From positions 1 to 5,059 of the forward strand of contig NZ_JAIVFR010000560.1 of assembly GCF_020829685.1 (NCBI RefSeq): a stretch of DNA of 5,059 nucleotides, written 5' to 3'. The translations under genes and the position numbers were made by a program. Positions 1 to 4,526 of this stretch are shown here, in pieces; the first letter of the stretch is position 1; each line of letters opens with the position of its first letter. The notes under the pieces are model-generated. The model ran no database searches. It was not told the origin of the DNA and was given only the letters and a program-made list of their open reading frames with translations. Source of the DNA: Nostoc sp. CHAB 5715 (GTDB lineage: Bacteria > Cyanobacteriota > Cyanobacteriia > Cyanobacteriales > Nostocaceae).

Positions 1-654
1 CGGACGCAGGAACTGGTAGCCAGATTCCTCGAATTTATCCAAGTTGACTTTGGCAACAAAGAATTTCATTGAGGAACGAATATATGGCTGAAGTAACTGT
101 TTCGCCCCTTGAGGGATTTTGTAGCCATTTTGTGTCAGCCAAGTTTCCAGTCCGCCAGATTCTTTTGCACTGAGGATCACGATGTCGTATTCGCCGACGT
201 TGAAACGCGCTTCTACCGTCACACCCAAACTGCGATCGCTTATCTGAGGTGCCGCCTTATCTACTCCTGCTGTTGAGAAATTTAAGAAGTTTCTATTAAA
301 TAGTGGTAGTGGGGCACAAGGATCTGGGTCAAAATATTCCACTAATCGCGGCGCACTAAAAGCATCTAGGCGCTCGATAATGTTGGGTAGAGCAACGCGA
401 ACTTGGTCTTTTTGCAACACCGTTGGCACTGGTACTACGATCGCAAAATCTTTGACTTCGCCTTGAAAGTCGTTGGCCATTGTTAGGACGGTGCGATCGC
501 CATTCCGTGCTATCACCACCTGAGAAGCTTTGTTATACAGCTTCGTATCAGCTTTAGCTACATAAAATCCACAAAATGCCCAAGCTGCCGGTGCAAAGCA
601 AAATACTGCGACAATTGTCAACAGTAATGGCGTTAAAAATCGAAAAATCTTCAT
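1..654 (-). CDS. DUF2330 family secreted protein, C-terminus cut by window edge
   Basis: The frame is open from an ATG at 654 to the left edge, giving 218 residues with no stop, so the C-terminus is outside the window. Residues 1-26 look like a Sec signal peptide: MKIFR, then a hydrophobic core, ending in AWA before F27. The mature part begins with CGFYVAKADTKLYNKASQ and continues with VVIARNGDRTVLTMANDFQG and FAIVVPVPTVL. I recognise this as the pattern of the DUF2330 family (Pfam PF10092), which has no known function. The protein is expected in the periplasm or anchored to a membrane. A GAGG ribosome-binding site sits 8 nt before the ATG, which supports this start. It lies 38 nt downstream of the RnfD-like gene on the same strand, so the two are probably co-transcribed. 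Two HIP1 sites (232 and 493) lie inside it. The family call is from memory of the motif, not a search. Confidence 0.85.
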   Translation of the reverse strand, partial: MKIFRFLTPLLLTIVAVFCFAPAAWAFCGFYVAKADTKLYNKASQVVIARNGDRTVLTMANDFQGEVKDFAIVVPVPTVLQKDQVRVALPNIIERLDAFSAPRLVEYFDPDPCAPLPLFNRNFLNFSTAGVDKAAPQISDRSLGVTVEARFNVGEYDIVILSAKESGGLETWLTQNGYKIPQGAKQLLQPYIRSSMKFFVAKVNLDKFEESGYQFLRP

Positions 655-684
655 TTTTTAGACCTCTATATTAAGTGCTGATTT

Positions 685-740
685 AGACGCGATTAATCGC
701 GTCTGTACAAGAGAGACGCGATTAATCGCGTCTGTACAAG
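685..740. repeat. Two direct copies of a 27-bp unit, each with a 20-bp perfect palindrome
   Basis: The unit occurs at 685-711 and again at 714-740, identical in both and 2 bp apart. Each contains the perfect palindrome AGACGCGATTAATCGCGTCT (685-704 and 714-733) followed by GTACAAG. Such units resemble short interspersed repeats that I recall as common between cyanobacterial genes. Read on the minus strand, the second copy met (685-704) supplies the TAA stop of the RnfD-like gene at 693-695, and the other copy encodes part of its last residues. The pair could form cruciforms or RNA hairpins between the two operon genes. There is no T-tract, so it is not a typical terminator. Confidence 0.85.
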
Positions 741-1706
741 TTCTCCCCCTGCTCCCTCATCTCCCTCATCTCCCTCATCTCCCTCATCTCCCTTATCTTC
801 CCTTTGCCAAAAAAACCTTGGGGCTAACCAAAGAATATCGATAAGAATGGTCAACGGGGCAAGGATGAACAGCGCCCAGAAGACTGCGGTAGGAATAAAG
901 AAATAATTCCGCAGGATGAAAGTTAATCCGGCGATGCAAGCTGCCCAAACTACCCGCCCAATTCGAGAATTGGGAATCGATCGCGGATCTGTAATCATAA
1001 ATAGGGCGAACAACAACAACGAGCCGCTCATCAACCGATGCCAGTAAACATCCCAAGTCCAACCCAGCCAGAGATTGCGAATCGCTTCTAGCAAGGAGTA
1101 GCTACCCAAAAAAGCGGCTGTGGTGTCCCAGCGACCAATGCGCTGCAAAGTCATGCCGCCAGTCCCGGCAAATAACAGCGCATACCACCACTCTTCACCC
1201 CACTGTCCCGGCGAAACCCAGGCATCGGAGGTGAGAACTAAGGCGGAAATGATGCCAAAATTACCAGGGTTGAAGAAATGCTTATCACCAAACTTAAAGA
1301 GAAATTTACTAGCGATCGCACTTGTTGCAGCTATTACCATTGTTGTCCAGTGATCAGCCCGCAACAGTAAACTGAGTCCCAGTGAGGTAATTAAAGCACT
1401 GCGAAGATTCGTAATTTGTCCTTTGTTATTAGTCATTTGTCCTTTGTTGTTTGCCAATACTTCGGCAACTCTTGGAGACGCTACGCTAACGCTCAGTACA
1501 AGTGACCAATGACTAATGACAAATGACAATACCGACTGTGTTAGTAAACAAGTAGCGATTAATATCACAATCAACTCTGGTCGCAACGTCCAGTCTCGTG
1601 TACTGATTCCCACGACTAGGAACAAGCCCAGAAATGAAATTTGATAATCTCGTATATCTTTAAACAACATCGATTTTATTTCAGTGTTTATTCGGAGATT
1701 AATCAT
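693..1706 (-). CDS. RnfD/NqrB-like integral membrane protein with repeat-derived insertions
   Basis: This 337-residue protein has roughly nine or ten hydrophobic segments and conserved-looking stretches such as SKFLFKFGDKHFFNPGNFGI (residues 134-153), QWGEEWWYALLFAGTGGMTL and FALFMITDPRSIPNS. These match my memory of RnfD/NqrB-like proteins (Pfam PF03116), also annotated as UnbU-like enediyne-cluster proteins. I see no canonical S(T)GAT flavin-attachment motif, and no other Rnf subunits are nearby, so electron transport is not established. A TTG at 1709 just precedes the ATG at 1706. An ATG at 1670 (reading MLFKDIRDYQISFLGLF) is an equally plausible start, since none has a clear ribosome-binding site. 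Residues about 60-100 are low-complexity and encoded by repeat DNA (1411-1530). Residues from about 304 to the end (Gly-Asp-Glu repeats, then LVQTRLIASLLYRRD) also derive from repeats. The native C-terminus was therefore probably close to RFFWQRE. It is the first gene of a likely operon with the DUF2330 gene. Confidence 0.8.
   Translation of the reverse strand: MINLRINTEIKSMLFKDIRDYQISFLGLFLVVGISTRDWTLRPELIVILIATCLLTQSVLSFVISHWSLVLSVSVASPRVAEVLANNKGQMTNNKGQITNLRSALITSLGLSLLLRADHWTTMVIAATSAIASKFLFKFGDKHFFNPGNFGIISALVLTSDAWVSPGQWGEEWWYALLFAGTGGMTLQRIGRWDTTAAFLGSYSLLEAIRNLWLGWTWDVYWHRLMSGSLLLFALFMITDPRSIPNSRIGRVVWAACIAGLTFILRNYFFIPTAVFWALFILAPLTILIDILWLAPRFFWQREDKGDEGDEGDEGDEGAGGELVQTRLIASLLYRRD
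752..796. repeat. 9-bp tandem repeat, four perfect copies plus one variant
   Basis: CTCCCTCAT is repeated perfectly at 752-787, followed by one variant copy (CTCCCTTAT, 788-796). On the minus strand it encodes a run of Gly-Asp-Glu triplets near the C-terminus of the RnfD-like protein. Since 9 is a multiple of 3, copy number changes do not shift the frame. It is probably a slippage-prone microsatellite rather than part of the ancestral protein. Confidence 0.9.
1411..1530. repeat. About 120 bp of cyanobacterial-type repeat inserted in frame in the RnfD-like gene
   Basis: Two imperfect 21-bp direct copies (1411-1431 and 1432-1452, sharing ATTTGTCCTTTGTT) are followed by ACTTCGGCAACTC, then CTTGGAGACGCTACGC, then CAGTACAAGTGACCAATGAC and ATGACAAATGACAA. 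The last piece is partly inverted relative to the first, so the block can fold back. These words resemble composite repeats that I recall as frequent between genes in Nostoc-like genomes. On the minus strand the block stays open and encodes about 40 residues, including NNKGQMTNNKGQITN and SPRVAEVLA. They lie between two hydrophobic segments and are unlike the rest of the protein. Confidence 0.65.
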
Positions 1707-1860
1707 CAATTTAGACGAGTGCTAGGTCAAAAAGTATTGTTCTTAGAGATTTTTTACAAAATAGAGCATTGACATTCTCAAGGCGAGCTTTACTGATTGA
1801 TTTTGGAGTGGTGATTGCTATACCAAAGCGATCGCTCTGATGTTTGAACCTATAAGGAGG

Positions 1861-1908
1861 GCTTGTATCTGGAACTCTCTGTTTGTACAGTAAGTTCCAG
1901 ATATAAGC
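1861..1908. other. Long hairpin in the divergent intergenic region
   Basis: Arms at 1861-1876 (GCTTGTATCTGGAACT) and 1893-1908 (AGTTCCAGATATAAGC) pair over 16 positions with a single G-T wobble. Inside the 16-nt loop, CTGT (1879-1882) and ACAG (1887-1890) can pair again around TTGT. The hairpin lies between the divergent RnfD-like and deacetylase genes and would fall in the deacetylase leader if transcription starts upstream of it. A sequence like a perfect ribosome-binding site, AAGGAGG (1854-1860), directly abuts its left arm, with no ATG at a suitable distance. It could be an RNA structure, an operator or a transposon remnant. It has no T-tract typical of a terminator. Confidence 0.6.
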
Positions 1909-1996
1909 GATTTAAGCTATGGTTCCCATGTTTAACAGTTTCAACATTAAGTAATCAGTGTATTTATGCAAGATTATGCAAAAAAGAAAAAACTTT

Positions 1997-2674
1997 ATGC
2001 AGCTAGCTCCCCTGTTCCCAATTTTCTACCGCATTCTCCAGCCGAGTTTTCCCAACTGCCTTTGGGCTGGAAATCCCAATACGAAAGCGATCGCCCTCAC
2101 ATTCGATGATGGGCCGCATCCTCAATACACACCGGAAGTATTGGCAGTATTAGACTTTTACAAGATTACAGCAAGTTTTTTTTGGTTGGGTGTTTGCGTC
2201 AACCGTTCACCAGCCATTGCTAAAGCTGTGAGCGATCGCAGCCACTGGATCGGATTGCATGGCTACGATCATCGCTCTTTTGCCATGCTTTCCCCAAATG
2301 ACCTCAAGGACAGTTTAGAAAAAACCCAAGCTGCCATTTATAACGCCTGCAATTTGCAACCTGAACAAGTGCGAGATGTCCGCCCCCCCAATGGTTTATT
2401 TACACCTGCTACTTTAAAATTGTTCTTTCAGTGGAATTACCGCCCAGTTATGTGGAGTGTTGTACCAGAAGACTGGGTGCGACCAGGTGTAACCACTGTG
2501 GTACAGCGAATTATGCAGCAGGTCAAAAATGGTTCGCTGATTGTTTTACATGATGGTGCTTGCGGTGGACAAGATGTTGCTGCGACAATCCAAATTCTTA
2601 TTCCGCAACTGCTACAACAAGGCTATGAGTTTGTGACTGTTAATACTCTATGGCAGCAAGTTCAGACCAACTAA
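1997..2674 (+). CDS. Polysaccharide deacetylase, NodB/CE4 family
   Basis: A 225-residue protein with all five motifs of the carbohydrate esterase 4 fold: TFDDGP (35-40; D37 probable catalytic base, D38 metal ligand), LHGYDH (87-92; H88 and H92 metal ligands), RPPNG (129-133), WSVVPEDW (153-160) and LIVLHDG (181-187, H185). The family removes N- or O-acetyl groups from glycans such as peptidoglycan or chitin-like polymers using a divalent metal. The actual substrate cannot be read from the sequence. It is one compact domain with no obvious signal peptide, so its location is uncertain. The frame opens earlier, at GTG 1958 and ATG 1976. I chose ATG 1997 because the protein then begins MQLAPLFPIFYRILQPSFP, which resembles cyanobacterial homologues as I recall them, while the upstream residues are Lys-rich and atypical. 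No strong ribosome-binding site decides between them. It is monocistronic and divergent from the RnfD-like gene. Confidence 0.93.
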   Translation: MQLAPLFPIFYRILQPSFPNCLWAGNPNTKAIALTFDDGPHPQYTPEVLAVLDFYKITASFFWLGVCVNRSPAIAKAVSDRSHWIGLHGYDHRSFAMLSPNDLKDSLEKTQAAIYNACNLQPEQVRDVRPPNGLFTPATLKLFFQWNYRPVMWSVVPEDWVRPGVTTVVQRIMQQVKNGSLIVLHDGACGGQDVAATIQILIPQLLQQGYEFVTVNTLWQQVQTN

Positions 2675-2716
2675 AGTAATAGCCTGTCAAGTTAATATTC
2701 AAAGTTAGCGATCGCT

Positions 2717-2947
2717 ACGGACTTGTGTTCTGAACCAACGGACTTGTGTTCTGAACCAACGGACTTGTGTTCTGAACCAACGGACTTGTATTCTGAACCA
2801 ACGGACTTGTATTCTGAACCAACGAACTTGTATTCTGAACCAACGGACTTGTATTCTGAACCAACGAACTTGTATTCTGAACCAACGGACTTGTATTCTG
2901 AACCAACGAACTTGTATTCTGAACCAACGAACTTGTATTCTGAACCA
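2717..2947. repeat. 21-bp minisatellite, 11 contiguous copies
   Basis: Eleven exact-length 21-bp units occupy 231 bp with no spacer. The core reads GGACTTGTATTCTGAACC. Only two positions vary, both G or A: unit position 4 and unit position 11. Units 1-3 are G/G; units 4, 5, 7 and 9 are G/A; units 6, 8, 10 and 11 are A/A, so the variants are graded from left to right. Five of the six frames through the unit lack a stop, giving spurious heptapeptide-repeat ORFs (for example GSEYKSV on the minus strand). In none of the open frames are both variable positions silent, which argues against a selected protein. A HIP1 site (2708-2715) lies just before the array. Confidence 0.97.
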
Positions 2948-3106
2948 ATCATTATGCACATAATAGCCAATTTGTATAGTGTGTAAGTCCTAAGTTTCAC
3001 ACCTAAATTTTTGTAAACGTATAATTAAGTTAATAAATGCAGGCGTATTAGTAACAACTAAATTCTCTAACCCGGATTTCTCACAAGTGATGCGATCGCT
3101 ATTTAT

Positions 3107-3400
3107 CTCGTTCCCAGTCTCCGACTGGGAATGCCCCTCATATCAAGTCCGCTAGAATACAAGTCAATTACGTTCGCTCTTAGCGTTCCCGTTCGCGCAG
3201 CGTCTCCGTCAGGAGAAGGGTACGTAGCGATAGCGGAGTGAAGTAATCCCAATCAGGAAGCGATTGCTTCGTTCCACTCCGTTCCACTCGCAATGACATA
3301 TCGTAAGTGATTAACCGGACTTGATATCATTGAGGCTCCGCCTCTTGACTTACAGCAGCAGCCCAATGATGTGCATTTCCAGCCAGAGGCTGGAAACGAG
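3107..3400. repeat. Older interspersed repeat with three 3-nt-loop hairpins, split by a MITE
   Basis: The ends are inverted (CTCGTT at 3107-3112, AACGAG at 3395-3400). The repeat holds three hairpins with 3-nt loops: TTCCCAGTC/GACTGGGAA around TCC (3111-3131), GAGGC/GCCTC around TCC (3332-3344) and TTTCCAGCC/GGCTGGAAA around AGA (3376-3396). I recall such modules as frequent between cyanobacterial genes. If the element at 3143-3324 and one TA are removed, the two halves join to a unit of about 110 bp. CTTACAGC at 3349-3356 matches the left terminus of the large palindrome further right (3419-3426). Confidence 0.7.
3143..3324. mobile_element. MITE-like non-autonomous element, 182 bp, with TA-flanked inverted ends
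   Basis: The ends are perfect 9-bp inverted repeats, TCAAGTCCG (3143-3151) and CGGACTTGA (3316-3324). Each is bordered on the outside by TA (3141-3142 and 3325-3326), the target duplication expected for IS630/Tc1-mariner-type transposition. With TA counted the match reads ATATCAAGTCCG, 12 bp. It has no coding capacity. The interior has cyanobacterial-type repeat words such as TTCGCGCAGCGTCTCCGTCA and GCGATTGCTTCGTTCCACTC. It interrupts an older hairpin repeat, which marks it as the later arrival. The parent transposase is not in the window, so the IS630 assignment rests only on the TA and the inverted ends. Confidence 0.65.
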
Positions 3401-3418
3401 GTTTCAAAAGGGTTTGGG

Positions 3419-3732
3419 CTTACAGCTATTTTCAGGTAAATAGACCACGCAGTAGGGGTTTAGCAATGCTCATTGGTGTCAACTTAACGTAAAAATCATG
3501 TCCCGCAAGGAACTGAAGTTCCTTGCTAATAGCAAAAGTCATCTGAAGATGACTAAATATACCCAAAATCTTTAGTCTACTTCAGTAGACTTTAGCTGTT
3601 AGCCTTGAACTTCAGTTCAGGGCGGGCGAGTAAGCCAACAGTTAAGCCATTTCTAGCTTAAGTTGACACGTATGAGCAATGCGCTTTACCCCTACAACAG
3701 ATGTGGTTCAAATACATGAAAACTGCTGTAAG
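3419..3732. mobile_element. 314-bp imperfect palindrome (foldback/MITE-like) with four internal hairpins
   Basis: The terminal 8 bp match perfectly in inverse (CTTACAGC 3419-3426, GCTGTAAG 3725-3732). Inverted similarity then continues through TTTTCA..GTA..T..ACCAC, GTAGGGGT (3452-3459), GCTCA and GTGTCAACTTA (3476-3486), matched on the right by TAAGTTGACAC (3659-3669) and ACCCCTAC (3688-3695). The core carries four hairpins: 3505-3526 and 3537-3554 with TGAA loops, and 3574-3591 and 3603-3622 with TTCA loops. It has no protein-coding content. It is probably a non-autonomous mobile or foldback repeat, or a structured RNA derived from one. No target duplication is evident. Confidence 0.7.
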
Positions 3733-3744
3733 TTGACACCAATG
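3729..3744 (+). repeat. Extra copy of the TAAGTTGACAC motif beside the palindrome
   Basis: TAAGTTGACACCAATG here is the exact reverse complement of 3471-3486 in the left arm of the large palindrome, and its first 11 bases repeat 3659-3669 directly. The motif therefore occurs three times within 275 bp, overlapping the right end of the palindrome by 4 bp. It suggests a duplicated end or an older copy of the same repeat. It lies 33 bp past the stop of the toxin gene. Confidence 0.75.
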
Positions 3745-3776
3745 GCCAACGCCAAGGGCGATCGCACTAAGCTAGT

Positions 3777-4037
3777 TTAACTATATGCTTGACTGCGATG
3801 ACAAACCATGATTATTTGAACTACACGGCTATCATCATCAATACTGTAAATTACACGATAACTTCCAACTCTAATCCGCCAGCAATTCGACTGTCCCTTC
3901 AACTTTTTACAACCATCTGGGCGCGGCTTAACTGTCAGATCCTCAATCTTGGAAGTAATTCGACTAATTACCTCAATTGGTAGGGCTTCAAGTTCCTTTT
4001 GAGCAGAACGGGAAAAGACAACTTGATAATCATGCAC
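3777..4037 (-). CDS. RelE/ParE-superfamily toxin (probable mRNA interferase)
   Basis: An 86-residue basic protein with the usual size and layout of RelE-type toxins: N-terminal YQVVFSRSAQKELEALP (4-20), a helical RITSKIEDL, then KPRPDGCKKLKGQ (37-49), the strand WRIRVGSYRVIYSIDD (53-68) and the C-terminal HRSQAY (80-85). Basic and aromatic residues K44, K45, K47, R54, R56, R61, H80, R81 and Y85 occupy the area where RelE proteins bind and cut ribosome-bound mRNA. RelE cleavage rather than ParE gyrase poisoning is inferred, not proven. The start is a GTG at 4037 with an AGGG ribosome-binding site 8 nt upstream, inside the preceding gene. The start overlaps the antitoxin stop by 8 nt, so the two are translationally coupled. 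The protein appears intact, with no missing segment. Confidence 0.9.
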   Translation of the reverse strand: MHDYQVVFSRSAQKELEALPIEVISRITSKIEDLTVKPRPDGCKKLKGQSNCWRIRVGSYRVIYSIDDDSRVVQIIMVCHRSQAYS

Positions 4038-4395
4038 TCAACTTACCCTGCTCATTGAGCGACCTTTTTACTTCAGCAAGTGGTATTTTCGGTTCATCAA
4101 TTCTGAGCAGGGCAATTAAGTTGTAATAAATATCTTCCCAAATTTCACCGTGTTCCTCGAAGTCAAGCAGCACAGCAGTTTTATACCCTTGCTCATCTAC
4201 CAAAAACTCTATAGTTAAGGGTATATCAGTTTCTTCTTCCATAGCAGCCCAGAGTTCGCCATGTTGTTTTAAATCAATCAACACACCAGTCTTTTGCCCC
4301 AAAAAATTCATCAGAAACTGGACACCGGAAAATTGCATTTCATCCGTGCCAGAAACCTCCCAATTCTCAATATCAGTTACAGGGTGAGACTGCAT
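4030..4395 (-). CDS. Antitoxin-like protein with an internally duplicated motif, partner of the RelE-type toxin
   Basis: A 121-residue acidic protein directly upstream of the toxin and overlapping it, the standard antitoxin position. It has two copies of one motif with a 37-residue offset: QFLMNFLGQKTGVLIDLKQH then GELWAAM (26-52), and EFLVDEQGYKTAVLLDFEEH then GEIWEDI (63-89). F, G, K-T, V-L, D, H-G-E and W are shared. The second copy continues into RIDEPKIPLAEVKRSLNEQG (98-117), resembling the tail of small cyanobacterial RelE-associated antitoxins as I recall them, and likely the toxin-neutralising part. The first copy, starting near Met20, looks like an added module. No known DNA-binding fold is obvious, though autoregulation is typical of such operons. 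The ATG at 4395 has no strong ribosome-binding site. Met20 (4338) is an alternative start that keeps both copies. Confidence 0.75.
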   Translation of the reverse strand: MQSHPVTDIENWEVSGTDEMQFSGVQFLMNFLGQKTGVLIDLKQHGELWAAMEEETDIPLTIEFLVDEQGYKTAVLLDFEEHGEIWEDIYYNLIALLRIDEPKIPLAEVKRSLNEQGKLSA

Positions 4396-4438
4396 ACTTG
4401 GCTTTAAATAACAACATCTTTCATTTATCTTATTAGTT

Positions 4439-4466
4439 TTAATACAAATTTACCTGAATTTGTCAA
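4439..4466 (-). promoter_or_regulatory. Candidate sigma70-type promoter for the antitoxin-toxin operon
   Basis: On the minus strand a perfect -35 box TTGACA (4466-4461) is followed, after 16 bp, by TATTAA (4444-4439), which matches four of six consensus positions for the -10. Transcription would begin near 4432, leaving a leader of about 37 nt before the antitoxin ATG at 4395. It lies in the 131-bp gap after the kinase gene, which fits independent transcription of the pair. Confidence 0.5.
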
Positions 4467-4476
4467 TTTTCTAGTC

Positions 4477-4507
4477 GGGAGTATCAGCCTTTGGTGACTG
4501 ATATCCC
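4477..4507. other. Stem-loop between the kinase gene and the antitoxin promoter
   Basis: GGGA-G-TATCAG (4477-4487) pairs with CTGATA-TCCC (4498-4507) with one bulged base, around a 10-nt loop. It begins 20 bp past the kinase stop and ends just before the -35 box of the antitoxin promoter. It could end kinase transcription, but no T-tract follows on the minus strand. It could instead be an operator for the toxin-antitoxin operon. Neither role is proven. Confidence 0.4.
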
Positions 4508-4526
4508 AGGTGGCTTATGCTAGTTC

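Larger units (their letters stand above)
2675..3776. other. 1.1-kb gene-free region made mostly of repeats
   Basis: No credible protein-coding gene lies between the deacetylase and the toxin. The region holds the 21-bp tandem array (2717-2947), a small palindrome ATTATGCACATAAT (2951-2964), about 140 bp of AT-rich sequence without recognised content (2965-3106), the nested hairpin repeat and MITE (3107-3400), and the large palindrome (3419-3732) with a further copy of one of its motifs (3729-3744). The reading frames across the array exist only because the 21-bp unit is a multiple of three. Confidence 0.8.

Noticed and set aside
685..740. Rho-independent terminator between the RnfD-like and DUF2330 genes
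   Set aside because: The palindromes are perfect but no T-tract follows on the minus strand. The downstream gene also has its own ribosome-binding site at operon-like spacing.
1120..1353. Plus-strand frame of 77 residues opposite the RnfD-like gene
   Set aside because: It is antisense to a coherent membrane-protein gene and shows no motif of its own.
1769..1797. Plus-strand promoter with TTGACA at 1769-1774 for the deacetylase gene
   Set aside because: The -35 box is perfect, but no acceptable -10 box lies 16-18 bp downstream (ACTGAT or TACTGA only). It would also leave a leader of about 200 nt.
2717..2947. CRISPR array
   Set aside because: The 21-bp units are contiguous with no unique spacers and there are no cas genes, so it is a tandem minisatellite.
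2723..2986. Plus-strand heptapeptide-repeat frame (C/YSEPTDL units) from a TTG start
   Set aside because: Same cause as above: it starts inside the array at a TTG with no ribosome-binding site, and the repeat variants are not silent.
2692..3000. Minus-strand frame encoding a GSEYKSV heptapeptide-repeat protein (102 residues, GTG start)
   Set aside because: The 21-bp unit leaves five of six frames open, both variable positions change amino acids in this frame (Y/H and S/F), and there is no signal peptide, domain or strong ribosome-binding site. It is best explained by the array.
3789..3983. Plus-strand frame of 64 residues opposite the toxin gene
   Set aside because: It is antisense to a clear RelE-type gene, is Asn/Thr-rich with no domain, and looks like a shadow frame.
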